A stretch of 64,000 nt of DNA from Virgibacillus_O xinjiangensis (GCF_042643145.1 NZ_JBHRSA010000056.1:7219-71218); one strand, 5' to 3'; counted from the first letter of the stretch, positions 16,374-24,837 are shown. Notes: generated from the letters alone by a model not told the origin. Numbers and translations: made by a program.

Positions 16374-17357
16374 TTAATTAATATTTGAGATACGTAGCTC
16401 TTGAACTATATTTTCAGGGGCTTTGTTATAAACACCTGCTACAAGATTTTCAGCTGCTTTAAATGCCATATCTAGTCTGGTCTTCTTTGTGGCGGAACCT
16501 ACATGAGGTAATGTGATAACATTACTCATATCTAGGAATGGGTGGTTTATTTTAATCGGCTCTTCCTCATACACATCCAGCCCTGCTCCCCTTATTTTGT
16601 TAGCTTGTAATGCGTTTATTAAAGCTTTTTCATCTACTACTTTGCCTCTTGAACAGTTAATTAAATATGATGTTGGTTGCATCAATTCGAAGTCTTCTTT
16701 TCCAATAAAATGATATGTTTCGGTGGTTAAAGGAAGCATTATCAAAACAAAATCTGAACTCTCCAATAATTGATTTTTTTCCATGTATTTTATGTCGTAT
16801 TTATCTTCTAATTCCTTCTTTCTAGTTCTTGAGTGGTAGGAGACTTTCATTTCAAATCCTAGCGTAGCCCTTCTGACTACTTTTTCGGAGATGCGTCCCA
16901 TTCCTATAATGCCCAGATTGGAATGATGAACATCCTGTCCAAAGAAGGAAATCTCGTTTGTTTGGCCCCATTTACCTTTCTTTACATACTCGTTAAGTTC
17001 TCCAAGTTTCCTAGAGGTCATGATTATCAGCCCCATTATTGTATCGGCAACTGTTTCATCCAACACATACGGTGTATGTGTGCCTAACACACTTTTGTCT
17101 TTCATCGCTTGCAGATTAAAATTATCATATCCAACAGATATATTACTTACAATTTTCAGACAAGGGGCTTTACTCAATAGCTCATTTGTAATATTTAAAT
17201 TGCGTGTTAATAGCCCATCAACATTTTTTATTTCCCTATAAAATAGTTCCGGTGAGTTCATCCATCGCCTATTGCCTATTTTATATTCACAAAACTTCCC
17301 AATATATTTTTCTACTTCAGGTGGTATGGGATCTGTTATAAAAACTTTAGGCTTCAT
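16374..17357 (-). CDS. D-isomer-specific 2-hydroxyacid dehydrogenase
   Basis: 327 residues, GhrB/glyoxylate reductase-like. NAD-binding motif LGIIGMGRISEKV (about 150-162) carries Ser in place of the usual last Gly of GxGxxG. Catalytic residues are visible: Arg in INCSRGKVVDEKAL, Glu in GLDVYEEEP and His in LPHVGSAT. It would interconvert a 2-oxo acid and the D-2-hydroxy acid with NAD(P)H. Together with the LarA homologue and the L-specific oxidase it forms a set able to reach both enantiomers. Separated from the transporter genes by a hairpin (17461-17482). Confidence 0.88.
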   Translation of the reverse strand: MKPKVFITDPIPPEVEKYIGKFCEYKIGNRRWMNSPELFYREIKNVDGLLTRNLNITNELLSKAPCLKIVSNISVGYDNFNLQAMKDKSVLGTHTPYVLDETVADTIMGLIIMTSRKLGELNEYVKKGKWGQTNEISFFGQDVHHSNLGIIGMGRISEKVVRRATLGFEMKVSYHSRTRKKELEDKYDIKYMEKNQLLESSDFVLIMLPLTTETYHFIGKEDFELMQPTSYLINCSRGKVVDEKALINALQANKIRGAGLDVYEEEPIKINHPFLDMSNVITLPHVGSATKKTRLDMAFKAAENLVAGVYNKAPENIVQELRISNIN

Positions 17358-17460
17358 AATTTTTCCCCTCTACAATTATTTTTCCTTCCTTGTACTATAC
17401 TCTTTTTGAGATGGTAACTTTTTGTCGATTAATTCTATCTTCGATCTATAAAAGAATATA

Positions 17461-17482
17461 GGGCAAGGCTTCTTCCTTGCCC
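17461..17482 (-). terminator. Hairpin between transporter and catabolic genes
   Basis: Perfect 8-bp stem gggcaagg / ccttgccc with a 6-nt loop, then tatattctttt on the minus strand. A partial terminator or processing site that would lower expression of the three downstream enzymes relative to the transporter. Confidence 0.6.
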
Positions 17483-17508
17483 TAATAAAGGTTTAAGAAG
17501 CTAAAAGT

Positions 17509-18504
17509 TTAGTCTTCTTCGTATAAATGGTCTGGAATATCAATCCCTTGCTCCTCATAAAATTTAAGAGCACCAGGATGTAATGGAGCAGGTAACCCAT
17601 CCAATGCAGATTCAAGCTCTATGTTCTCTGCTGAAGCATGAATTGCATGTACTTCGTTAAGATTTTCATACATTGATTTTGTTAACTGATATACCACATC
17701 CTCATCAAGGTCAGCCCTTACAGCCAGCAAATTAGGCTGGGCAATGGTTGTTATATCCTCATCTGTGTTTGGATAAGTTCCGGCAGGGATATTAAATTCG
17801 AACCATGCACTAGCAACTTCATTAATAGCTTCTAATTGTTCGGGAGTCACTTCCAATAAGGAAGCATCCACACCACTTGCATACATATCTGTGATTGCTG
17901 CGACCGGTGTGCCACCAGGTAGTGAGCCACCATCCAAACGACCATCTCTCATTGCAGAAATAATATCATCATGCCCTAGATGTTCGGGGTCAACATCATC
18001 TCTCGAAAGACCAACTCCCTCCATTATTGCAAGAGTAGAAACCTCAGTACCGCTGGCTTGAGCACCAATAGAGAAAGAAGAACCTTCAATATCTGAAATT
18101 GTACCGCTTTCAATGGCGTCATTCATCAAAACAAAATGTTCTACATTTGGCCATAACATCGAGATAGTACGTAAATCCTCATAAGCGTTTCCTTCAAAAT
18201 TCGCGACTCCATTATAAGCTCTGTCTGCCATCAAACCTTGCACTATTGCTAAATCCGCTTCCTCATCTCTCATTAAATCAATATTTTCCACAGACCCAGC
18301 AGAGGATTGTCCAGTTACACTAATACCCTCTTCCTCAAAATGTTCCGTCCAAAAATTCCCCAACCCAACACCTATAGGATAATAAGTCCCCCCAGAGGGA
18401 GCTGTTGCCAATGTCAGAAACTGATTGGCATTTCCAGCTGATTGTGAGCACGCTGCAAGTACAAAGACAAATAGAACCATTGCAAAGCTTTTGATCATTC
18501 TCAT
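17509..18504 (-). CDS. TAXI-type TRAP transporter solute-binding lipoprotein
   Basis: 331 residues. A lipoprotein signal (FVFVLAACS, Cys about 19) is followed by TLATAPSGGTYYPIGVGLG, the TAXI-TRAP signature. The domain is acidic, as expected outside a halophile's cell. TAXI proteins deliver carboxylates (2-oxoglutarate, glutamate and similar) to a fused TRAP permease, which is the adjacent upstream gene. Start at 18504 follows aggaggaattt. Its clustering with hydroxy-acid enzymes suggests a hydroxy- or oxo-acid ligand. Confidence 0.92.
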   Translation of the reverse strand: MRMIKSFAMVLFVFVLAACSQSAGNANQFLTLATAPSGGTYYPIGVGLGNFWTEHFEEEGISVTGQSSAGSVENIDLMRDEEADLAIVQGLMADRAYNGVANFEGNAYEDLRTISMLWPNVEHFVLMNDAIESGTISDIEGSSFSIGAQASGTEVSTLAIMEGVGLSRDDVDPEHLGHDDIISAMRDGRLDGGSLPGGTPVAAITDMYASGVDASLLEVTPEQLEAINEVASAWFEFNIPAGTYPNTDEDITTIAQPNLLAVRADLDEDVVYQLTKSMYENLNEVHAIHASAENIELESALDGLPAPLHPGALKFYEEQGIDIPDHLYEED

Positions 18505-18541
18505 TCTAAATTCCTCCTATTTTTGGTTTTATCTTTTTGTA

Positions 18542-20482
18542 TTAGGCTACTGATGTTCGTTTATTTTTCTGTCTTCCCTTAAGACTATGGAAGACTAGTA
18601 CCGCAATCAAGATAGTAATACCGCTTAAATCTGTTAGCAAGCCCGGCTTTATCAGTAAGAATGCAGTAGCAAAGAAAGCAACAGTTTCTGGGATGTTTAA
18701 TTTGGCTGTTAAGTAATTATTAGTAGCTACAGAAAAGGCAAATACACCTACCCCCCCTGTAACTAATGTGACAATAACATTTAAAATAGAAATCGGTTCC
18801 CCTGTAGAGGATTGCATAACCATTATTGGGTTATAGGCAATCATGAAAGGAATAATAAAACCAGGAAGAGCTATTTTTAATGCAGTCCATGAGGTTTTCA
18901 TTGCATCTGCTCTCGCGATACCGGCAGCCGTATATGACGCCAATGCCACAGGAGGTGTAATATTTGATAAAACACCAAACCAAAACACAAATAAATGCGC
19001 TGCTACCGGGTTTACACCGGCTTCAATTAAAGCGGGAGCCACTGTAACTGCTACGACAATATACAAAGCTGTTGATGGAAGTCCCATACTCAAAACAATA
19101 CAAGTAATCATAACCATTAAAAGAATTACCCAAAGATTTCCACCAGCAATTGAAATAATATTATATGCTATCGTTGATCCCAGCCCAGTCATCGTGACCA
19201 CAGCTATGATAATACCCACTGATGCACACGCAATACCAACTTGAACGGATCCTTTTCCCCCATCAATTAATGCGTTCAAAAACTTAGTCAGATTGATACG
19301 ATTTTCTTTTTCTGTGGTAAGCCAACTGGCTACAATAGCCAATATTATTCCAGCAAATCCTGCATATAGAGGAGTTCTCCCCATTATTAGCGCAACAAGC
19401 ACAACTATAATTGGGAGTAAAAGTGCCCCTCGACTCTTAAGTACTTCCCATACTTGAGGGATAGAGTCTTTATTTAGTCCTTTAAGTCCTTGTTTTTTTG
19501 CTTCAATATGAATGGAAATAATCAAAGCTAAATAATAAAGAAAGGTAGGAATAATAGCTGCAAACACTATCACCGTATAAGAAACCCCTAAGAAACCAGC
19601 CATTATGAATGCAGCTGCACCCATTATTGGTGGCATGATCATCCCACCCGTTGAAGCAGTAGACTCGACTGCGGCTGCAAACCTAGGTTTTAGACCTATA
19701 CTTTTCATTAGTGGAATTGTAAAACTTCCGGTGGTTGCAACATTGGCTACGGCACTGCCATTCAAAGACCCGGTTAGTGCGCTTGTCAATACAGCAACGT
19801 GAGCTGGACCACCTCTCCGCTGCCCTGCGATAGCAACTGCCAAATCATTAAATAACTTGGAAGCGCCACTTGCGTTTAGGAAGGCTCCAAATAAAATAAA
19901 TAATACAATATAAGTAGAAGCAATAGATAGAGTCATTCCAAAGATACCTTCCGTAGTCATATATATACGATACATCAGTCTTTCTAAAGAAAACCCGGCA
20001 TGACCAAACATTCCCGGAAAATAGGGCCCAAACAGAGCATAAATCAATGCCAAGCCAGACAATAAAGGTATAAATATACCTATTGCCCTACGTGATGCTT
20101 CTAGTAAAACCAGAATGGTAATCACCGCGAACACATAGTCTTGGAGGATAGGTTGTGATGCGCGTTCAACGTGTATAGTGGTATATGAAAAAAATATATA
20201 CATTACACCGACAATACCAATCAAAGTTAAAATTACATCAGAGAGTTGAAATCTGGATTTTAAGGAATTTTTCCTGGGGGGATAGAGTAAAAAGGTTAGT
20301 ATTAACAAAAATCCTAAAAATGCCACGTTTCTATATATTTCTTGTATGTTCATCAGCCCATTTACAGTGATAGCAAAACTGGATAGGGTAGCCGCTACAA
20401 TACTAATAACCAGTTTTTGCTTTCCTGTTAAGTTTCTAATTTTCCCACCTGCCCCTTGCTCCTTCAACTGTTCATCAGCCAT
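18542..20482 (-). CDS. TRAP transporter fused permease (4TM/12TM), TAXI type
   Basis: 646 residues with about 16-18 membrane helices. A DctQ-like N-terminal part (to about 130) is fused to a DctM-like large subunit. Conserved segments include GGPAHVAVLTSALTGSLNGS, ESTASTGGMIMPPIMGAAAF and VLSMGLPSTALYIV. It imports an organic acid with a Na+ or H+ gradient, receiving it from the adjacent lipoprotein. Transcribed after the dehydratase gene; a cre-like site lies in the 128-nt gap between them. Confidence 0.93.
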   Translation of the reverse strand: MADEQLKEQGAGGKIRNLTGKQKLVISIVAATLSSFAITVNGLMNIQEIYRNVAFLGFLLILTFLLYPPRKNSLKSRFQLSDVILTLIGIVGVMYIFFSYTTIHVERASQPILQDYVFAVITILVLLEASRRAIGIFIPLLSGLALIYALFGPYFPGMFGHAGFSLERLMYRIYMTTEGIFGMTLSIASTYIVLFILFGAFLNASGASKLFNDLAVAIAGQRRGGPAHVAVLTSALTGSLNGSAVANVATTGSFTIPLMKSIGLKPRFAAAVESTASTGGMIMPPIMGAAAFIMAGFLGVSYTVIVFAAIIPTFLYYLALIISIHIEAKKQGLKGLNKDSIPQVWEVLKSRGALLLPIIVVLVALIMGRTPLYAGFAGIILAIVASWLTTEKENRINLTKFLNALIDGGKGSVQVGIACASVGIIIAVVTMTGLGSTIAYNIISIAGGNLWVILLMVMITCIVLSMGLPSTALYIVVAVTVAPALIEAGVNPVAAHLFVFWFGVLSNITPPVALASYTAAGIARADAMKTSWTALKIALPGFIIPFMIAYNPIMVMQSSTGEPISILNVIVTLVTGGVGVFAFSVATNNYLTAKLNIPETVAFFATAFLLIKPGLLTDLSGITILIAVLVFHSLKGRQKNKRTSVA

Positions 20483-20525
20483 GTAATATCTCCTCCCTTT
20501 TGTTGATACAGTTGTTCCCCATTAT

Positions 20526-20541
20526 ATAGAAACGCTTACAT
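20526..20541 (+). promoter_or_regulatory. cre-like site (CcpA) upstream of the TRAP permease
   Basis: atagaaacgcttacat differs at one position from the cre consensus WTGNNARCGNWWWCAW. It lies between dehydratase and permease genes, where bound CcpA would act as a roadblock or repress an internal promoter. Suggests glucose repression of uptake; inference. Confidence 0.45.
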
Positions 20542-20610
20542 CCTTAGGTTAACTAGTAGGCCTCCTTTGCCGTAACTACATTACTATTATACTTTTCTGC
20601 CCTAAAGCAA

Positions 20611-22329
20611 TCAGCTATGGGTAAACCTCATAGATGTTTGACTCTTATTTGACGTTAGGAAATCAAAATCACAACCCTCATCTGCTTGTAGTACATGCTC
20701 TCTATACAATTTTGGATAGCCCCTGTCATAATCTGTGAAAACAGGTGGATTAAAGTCTAGTTTTCGTTTCTCTAATTCTTCTTCAGAGATTAAGACGTCT
20801 AACACACCTTTCTCCATATTCAATTCAATAATATCCCCCTCTTTAATCAATCCAATTGGACCACCAATTGCTGCCTCAGGAGCCACATGTAAAACTACTG
20901 AGCCGAAGGCTGTTCCACTCATACGACAATCAGAGATTCTTAACATATCCCTCACACCTTGTTTAAGTAATTTATCCGGTATTGGAATCATTCCTGCCTC
21001 GGGCATCCCTGGTGCACCAACAGGACCAGCATTCTGAAGAATCATTACACTATCTTTATCAACTTCTAGTTCAGGATCGTTGATTCTATTCTCCATATCC
21101 TCCAATGAATTGAAAACAACTGCTCTGCCTTTATGCTGGAGAAGTCTTTTTTCTATAACAGCTTTCGGCTTCATTATAGCTCCATTGGGTGCAAGATTAC
21201 CGAACAAAACCCTAATACCTCCTTCAGGGTATAATGGATTATCTAATGGCTTAATAATATTTCGATAGACAGGGTTTACCACGATATCTTCTATATTCTC
21301 TCTCAAAGTATTACCTGTAACAGTTACTTCTTCTAAGTTCAGTAATGGCTCCATTTCCTTTAGTAAAGCCGGAACTCCACCAGCATTATAAAAATCTTGC
21401 ATTTGATATTCTCCTGCTGGTCTGAGATTTGCCAAGAATGGAGTGGAATCGCTAAGCTCATTAAAGCGGTCTAATTCCAAGTTAATCCCCAGCCTTTTTG
21501 AGATAGCAGTTAAATGAATTACCGCATTAGAGGATCCTCCAACAGCCATAAGAAGCCTAATTGCGTTTTCAATAGCCTTCTCTGTCATTATGTCAGAAGG
21601 TTTTATATTTTTTTCTACTAACTCAACGATACTTTTCCCTGTTTCCTTTGCGAGACGAAGTCGTTCATTCACTGTGGCGGGCGTAGCAGCTCCCCCAGGC
21701 AACATCATTCCCATTGCTTCAGCACAAGATGCAATTGTACTGGCAGACCCCATAACCATACAATGGCCAGCAGTAGGAGCAAGTTGGGCATTTATATTAT
21801 TTATTTCTTCCTCACTAACTTCTCCAGCTTTATATTCCTGCCAATAGAAACGGCAATCAGAGCAGGCACCCAAAGTTTGTCCATTGTATTCTCCATTTTC
21901 CATAGGGCCACCAGTGAATAGAATTGCTGGTTTATCAGCACTAGCAGCTGCCATTAGCTGCGCAGGGGCCATCTTATCACAGCCACCAATTAGCACTACA
22001 CCATCTATAGGTTGGGCAGAAATCATCTCTTCAGTATCCATTGCAACCAGGTTTCTATACAGCATTGTAGTAGGACTAGTAAACATCTCACCTATTGAGA
22101 TGGTTGGAAATTCAAGAGGAATTCCTCCAGCCATCAAAACACCCTGTTTGATAGCGGCTACCATTGGCTGTACATGAGAATGACAACGGTTAACCTCACT
22201 ATATGTATTACATATACCAATTACTGGTTTTTTAAAATCTTCTTCGTCATAACCAAGGTTTCTTCTGAAAGCCATCTTTATAAATTCACTAAACCCCGCA
22301 TCTCCATAAGAAGTGCTTTCTCTTTTCAT
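20611..22329 (-). CDS. IlvD/Edd family dehydratase, aldonate type
   Basis: 572 residues. Fe-S cluster cysteines fall in GICNTYSEVNRCHSH-like (about 38-54), IGGCDKMAPAQ (about 117) and GHCMVMGSAST; GACSDCRFYWQEYKAGE resembles the sugar-acid branch (L-arabinonate/D-xylonate dehydratases) more than IlvD itself. The family removes water from 2,3-dihydroxy acids to give 2-oxo-3-deoxy acids. First enzyme gene behind the GntR regulator, directly upstream of the TRAP genes, so the imported compound is likely a polyhydroxy acid. No aldolase or semialdehyde dehydrogenase gene follows, so later steps must be supplied by the host. Confidence 0.88.
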   Translation of the reverse strand: MKRESTSYGDAGFSEFIKMAFRRNLGYDEEDFKKPVIGICNTYSEVNRCHSHVQPMVAAIKQGVLMAGGIPLEFPTISIGEMFTSPTTMLYRNLVAMDTEEMISAQPIDGVVLIGGCDKMAPAQLMAAASADKPAILFTGGPMENGEYNGQTLGACSDCRFYWQEYKAGEVSEEEINNINAQLAPTAGHCMVMGSASTIASCAEAMGMMLPGGAATPATVNERLRLAKETGKSIVELVEKNIKPSDIMTEKAIENAIRLLMAVGGSSNAVIHLTAISKRLGINLELDRFNELSDSTPFLANLRPAGEYQMQDFYNAGGVPALLKEMEPLLNLEEVTVTGNTLRENIEDIVVNPVYRNIIKPLDNPLYPEGGIRVLFGNLAPNGAIMKPKAVIEKRLLQHKGRAVVFNSLEDMENRINDPELEVDKDSVMILQNAGPVGAPGMPEAGMIPIPDKLLKQGVRDMLRISDCRMSGTAFGSVVLHVAPEAAIGGPIGLIKEGDIIELNMEKGVLDVLISEEELEKRKLDFNPPVFTDYDRGYPKLYREHVLQADEGCDFDFLTSNKSQTSMRFTHS

Positions 22330-22355
22330 AATGAATCCTCCTCTATAATATTTGA

Positions 22356-23081
22356 TTACAATGATGACCCTCTTTGACTTATACTCTCATTGAGATTGGT
22401 ATAGCCATAAATCACCACCTCTTTATTACTCTCCATGTGGGAAGCCATATACTCACGAGCTTTCTTTGATTCCCTTTTCTCTATTGCCTCAGCAATCATA
22501 AGATGATAATTAACCGCCTTTTCTTTCATTGGTTGAATATTTGTGTAAGATCTAGCTTTCCTTAATTTATCCTGTAATTGCTCGTACATTTCAATTGACA
22601 CATCATTATGAGTGGCTTTAACAATAAGTAAATGGAAATACATATCCTCTTTTTTAGTTGATTTGTTTAGTTGGACTAACTTTTCCATACGTTTTGCAGA
22701 ATCCATAATCCCTTGAATCTCAGTCTGGTAAGCCTGTTGAGCAGCAATTTCTGCAAAAGCCGGTTCTATAATACTTCGAACCTGTATTAAGTTCATAAGT
22801 TCAATGATTGAGGCTGAAGGCTTCAACTTAGCATTTTCTTCTAAAACTTTATCCTTGCCGAGCTCATTTAAGAAAGTCCCTCGTCCTTGTTCAATTCGGA
22901 GGATATTTCTGCTTTCCAACACCCTAAAAACTTCCCTAATTAGTGAAACGCTTACATTTAATTTATTAGCAAAATCTGTTAGGTTCGGCAATCTATCCCC
23001 TTGTTGCCATTCACCTGATTGCAAGATGTCTTCAACTTTAGTCATAGTATTATTAAAACGATGATTATCACGAATTGACAC
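22356..23081 (-). CDS. GntR family (FadR/FCD) regulator of the cargo operon
   Basis: 241 residues. Winged-helix domain at about 15-75 (LTDFANKLNVSVSLIREVFRVLESRNIL) and an all-helical FCD effector domain from about 90 (VRSIIEPAFAEIAA; His ligands likely in FHLLIVKATHN and YHLMIAEAI). FCD domains bind carboxylates through a metal. It is the first gene of the operon and two palindromic sites sit on its own promoter (23103-23156), so it should repress itself and the whole operon until the hydroxy acid is present. Confidence 0.9.
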   Translation of the reverse strand: MSIRDNHRFNNTMTKVEDILQSGEWQQGDRLPNLTDFANKLNVSVSLIREVFRVLESRNILRIEQGRGTFLNELGKDKVLEENAKLKPSASIIELMNLIQVRSIIEPAFAEIAAQQAYQTEIQGIMDSAKRMEKLVQLNKSTKKEDMYFHLLIVKATHNDVSIEMYEQLQDKLRKARSYTNIQPMKEKAVNYHLMIAEAIEKRESKKAREYMASHMESNKEVVIYGYTNLNESISQRGSSL

Positions 23082-23102
23082 TATTTTTCCCTCCCTTCTA
23101 AA

Positions 23103-23156
23103 TACATCTGATATATCTTTAAAAATTAATATACATCAGATGTATTTAAGGGTCAA
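23103..23156 (-). promoter_or_regulatory. Cargo operon promoter with two GntR operators
   Basis: Minus strand TTGACC (23151-23156), 17-bp spacer and TATATT (23128-23133). The palindrome tacatcagatgta (23132-23144) overlaps spacer and -10; a near copy tacatctgatata (23103-23115) lies just past the start site. The first gene read is the GntR regulator. Confidence 0.75.
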
Positions 23157-23245
23157 GCCGTAAATCCAAATTTTCTCAAAATTTTTCTTATTAATAACAT
23201 TTCGATCGTGGTATAGGAAGATTTAAATAATGAAATAAAATCGTG

Positions 23246-23290
23246 AAAAAAAGCCAGTTAACCCCATCTACATGGGTTTAACTGGCTTTC
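23246..23290 (-). terminator. Terminator hairpin nearly identical to the one before recT
   Basis: aaagccagttaaaccc / ggggttaactggcttt stem followed by seven T on the minus strand. It follows the lipoprotein gene at 23342 and matches the hairpin at 12124-12162 in most positions. The two copies bracket the hydroxy-acid cargo. Confidence 0.8.
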
Positions 23291-23341
23291 CTTATCTATA
23301 TTTATTAAGCTTTTGTTCTCCTTTACAATTTAGAATTCTAT

Positions 23342-23812
23342 TTACACTCTATTTGTAAATTGGAAAATCAACCTGACGATGAAAGATATCCCAATAAATA
23401 TGAGTAACCCAAAAAACAGATTTTTTACCGTCATCCAAAGCATACTAGGCTCCCCACTATCTCCATCGCTTCCTTTAATTCGTGTAAATTCTCCAATTTC
23501 TTGTTCTACTTCTCCATCGCTTACTTTATAAAGAAGTGTATCTCCATCTGTTAATTCAAAGTACACCTCTGTAACCCAATCTTTATAATAATAATAAACG
23601 TCATCCTGTACAACTTCTAAACTATCTCCGTCTCTCTCATATTCTACTGTAAACATATCTTCTATATTTATTGTTGCTGTATTATTATCCATAATTTTAA
23701 TATCGTACCGCGGTTCGCCGTCTGTGCTATATTCTCCATAAAACTCCGGTTTACCACACGCACTAATAACCAAAAGCATAATAAATATGGCAAATATATA
23801 TATTCTTTTCAC
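23342..23812 (-). CDS. Lipoprotein with C-terminal membrane helix, 156 aa
   Basis: Signal peptide with lipobox (LLVISAC, Cys about 19), an acidic strand-rich extracellular domain of about 100 residues and a C-terminal hydrophobic helix (FFGLLIFIGISFIVRLIF). GTG start at 23812 follows gaggaggtgataaa. No family recognised. Being the last backbone gene before the cargo, it could be a surface or entry-exclusion protein of the ICE; that is a guess from location. Confidence 0.6.
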   Translation of the reverse strand: MKRIYIFAIFIMLLVISACGKPEFYGEYSTDGEPRYDIKIMDNNTATINIEDMFTVEYERDGDSLEVVQDDVYYYYKDWVTEVYFELTDGDTLLYKVSDGEVEQEIGEFTRIKGSDGDSGEPSMLWMTVKNLFFGLLIFIGISFIVRLIFQFTNRV

Positions 23813-23994
23813 TTTATCACCTCCTCTTGAAATTACACTTTAGGATGGGGAAAAGACTAGTATTATAACGAACAACCATCTTTATGACTATTTTGAATTA
23901 AAGAATCAGGGTTTTCAACTCCTAATTAATATCAACTGGGTTTCGGAGGGGTATCTTAACTTAGTTTTAAAATCGAATAACTTCAGGTATAATA

Positions 23995-24139
23995 AATATA
24001 TAATCATCGCATAAAATAAAAAGAGACCGCCAGTGCGGTCACACTAGCGGTCTTGTACAACAGCCCTTCAAGGGGGCGGCTCACAGAGTGGGAAAATAAC
24101 TACCCAAACGCTTGCCAGCTTTTATGGGTGGTTATTTTT
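23995..24139 (+). ncRNA. Antisense antitoxin RNA of a type I toxin-antitoxin pair (putative)
   Basis: A plus-strand -10 (ggTATAATaa near 23984) is followed by about 140 nt that overlap the 3' half of the toxin mRNA, ending in a terminator (aaataactaccca / tgggtggttattttt, 24094-24139). This 3'-overlap layout is that of txpA/RatA and bsrG/SR4. RNA ends are estimated. Confidence 0.6.
24017..24053 (-). terminator. Terminator of the toxin mRNA
   Basis: Minus-strand stem agaccgc / gcggtct with an internal hairpin, then tttttatttt. It lies beyond the toxin stop, so toxin mRNA and antisense RNA overlap by roughly 100 nt. Confidence 0.7.
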
Positions 24140-24211
24140 ATGACTTGACTGAATCGCAACCAGCAGTGTTCCAAAGGAAATCATCAGAACCAACGATTCA
24201 AATACTGTCAT
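24122..24211 (-). CDS. Type I toxin, holin-like peptide (BsrG/BsrE/TxpA type)
   Basis: 29 codons: MTVFESLVLMISFGTLLVAI then a short polar tail (QSSHKNNHP). The N-terminal M(S/T)V(F/Y)ESL..MI.FG pattern and single membrane helix match the Hol_Tox/BsrG-BsrE peptides. The ribosome site ggaaggcggtgatgcc and an extended -10 (tgctatact, about 24277-24285) lie upstream. Overproduction of such peptides damages the membrane; an antisense RNA from the other strand (23995-24139) would hold it in check. On an ICE it should act as an addiction module. Confidence 0.8.
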   Translation of the reverse strand: MTVFESLVLMISFGTLLVAIQSSHKNNHP

Positions 24212-24336
24212 CAGGCATCACCGCCTTCCGATATGGAAGTCAGGGAGTGAGCCACTACCCATGAATGCCTTGCTGTACAGGATAAGTATAGCAAAGATTA
24301 CCGTTCAATAATAGAACATATCTTCTCTTAGTTCAT

Positions 24337-24543
24337 TTATGCTTGCCTGTTTAGACGATTCCTCTTACCCATCACCGATTTCACTTTCCATTGTTTATCC
24401 GTTTCCATGTTATCATTTAGCTTATATGCGAATTTCTTAGCTGTTTGAAGATCCGGGAACGTTTTAGGTGTTTGGCTGTTGGATTTCGTCAGTATCTCAG
24501 TTGAATCTTTTATTCTCCGTACAAGAATAAACATTTCATTCAA
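24337..24543 (-). CDS. Small basic protein, 68 aa
   Basis: 68 residues (MNEMFILVRRIKDSTEILT...), with ribosome site aagggagttg before ATG 24543. Strand-helix pattern with the segment FPDLQTAKKFAYKLND suggests a compact single domain of the kind often seen as small ICE proteins; no family recognised. Located between the sda-like gene and the type I toxin. Confidence 0.6.
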   Translation of the reverse strand: MNEMFILVRRIKDSTEILTKSNSQTPKTFPDLQTAKKFAYKLNDNMETDKQWKVKSVMGKRNRLNRQA

Positions 24544-24690
24544 CTCCCTTCATGATTCAGCTAGACTCGCTCTGGTATCATTTTCTCATATCCCTCCTTA
24601 TATATGTGGCAATTAACAAAATCGTCATTATCCTTTAAAATCCGTAAATTATTGAGCCTTCATTATACATCTCTGCCGTAAATGGAAAGG

Positions 24691-24837
24691 TTAATTTTTG
24701 GATGATTGCCTTAAACGATGCCACAATTGTCTCCTCTCCAGCTCCTCTTCCAACAAAGAGATGAAATCTCCATCTAAATTCATAGACAGAGCCTTTTCAT
24801 ACGCATGGATCAACAGTTCATCTGATAGATGTTGCAA
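24691..24837 (-). CDS. sda: Sda-like inhibitor of sporulation histidine kinases
   Basis: 48 residues, read from TTG 24837 (site agggggagg): (M)QHLSDELLIHAYEKALSMN, then LDGDFISLLEEELERRQL. This lines up from its first residue with B. subtilis Sda ([20 protein letters not shown]...DFIELIENEIKRRSL): same helical hairpin, LSDELL start, DFI turn and RR near the end. Sda binds the dimerisation domain of KinA/KinB and blocks autophosphorylation, stopping sporulation when DNA replication is disturbed. It is 49 nt downstream of the wHTH gene in the ICE operon. An ICE copy could hold the host out of sporulation during transfer. No DnaA boxes stand before it, unlike chromosomal sda. Confidence 0.88.
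   Translation of the reverse strand: MQHLSDELLIHAYEKALSMNLDGDFISLLEEELERRQLWHRLRQSSKN

Noticed and set aside
22940..22960. Second cre-like sequence in the GntR gene (gtgaaacgcttacat)
   Set aside because: Spacing between TG and CG is one base short of the cre consensus and it is inside coding sequence.
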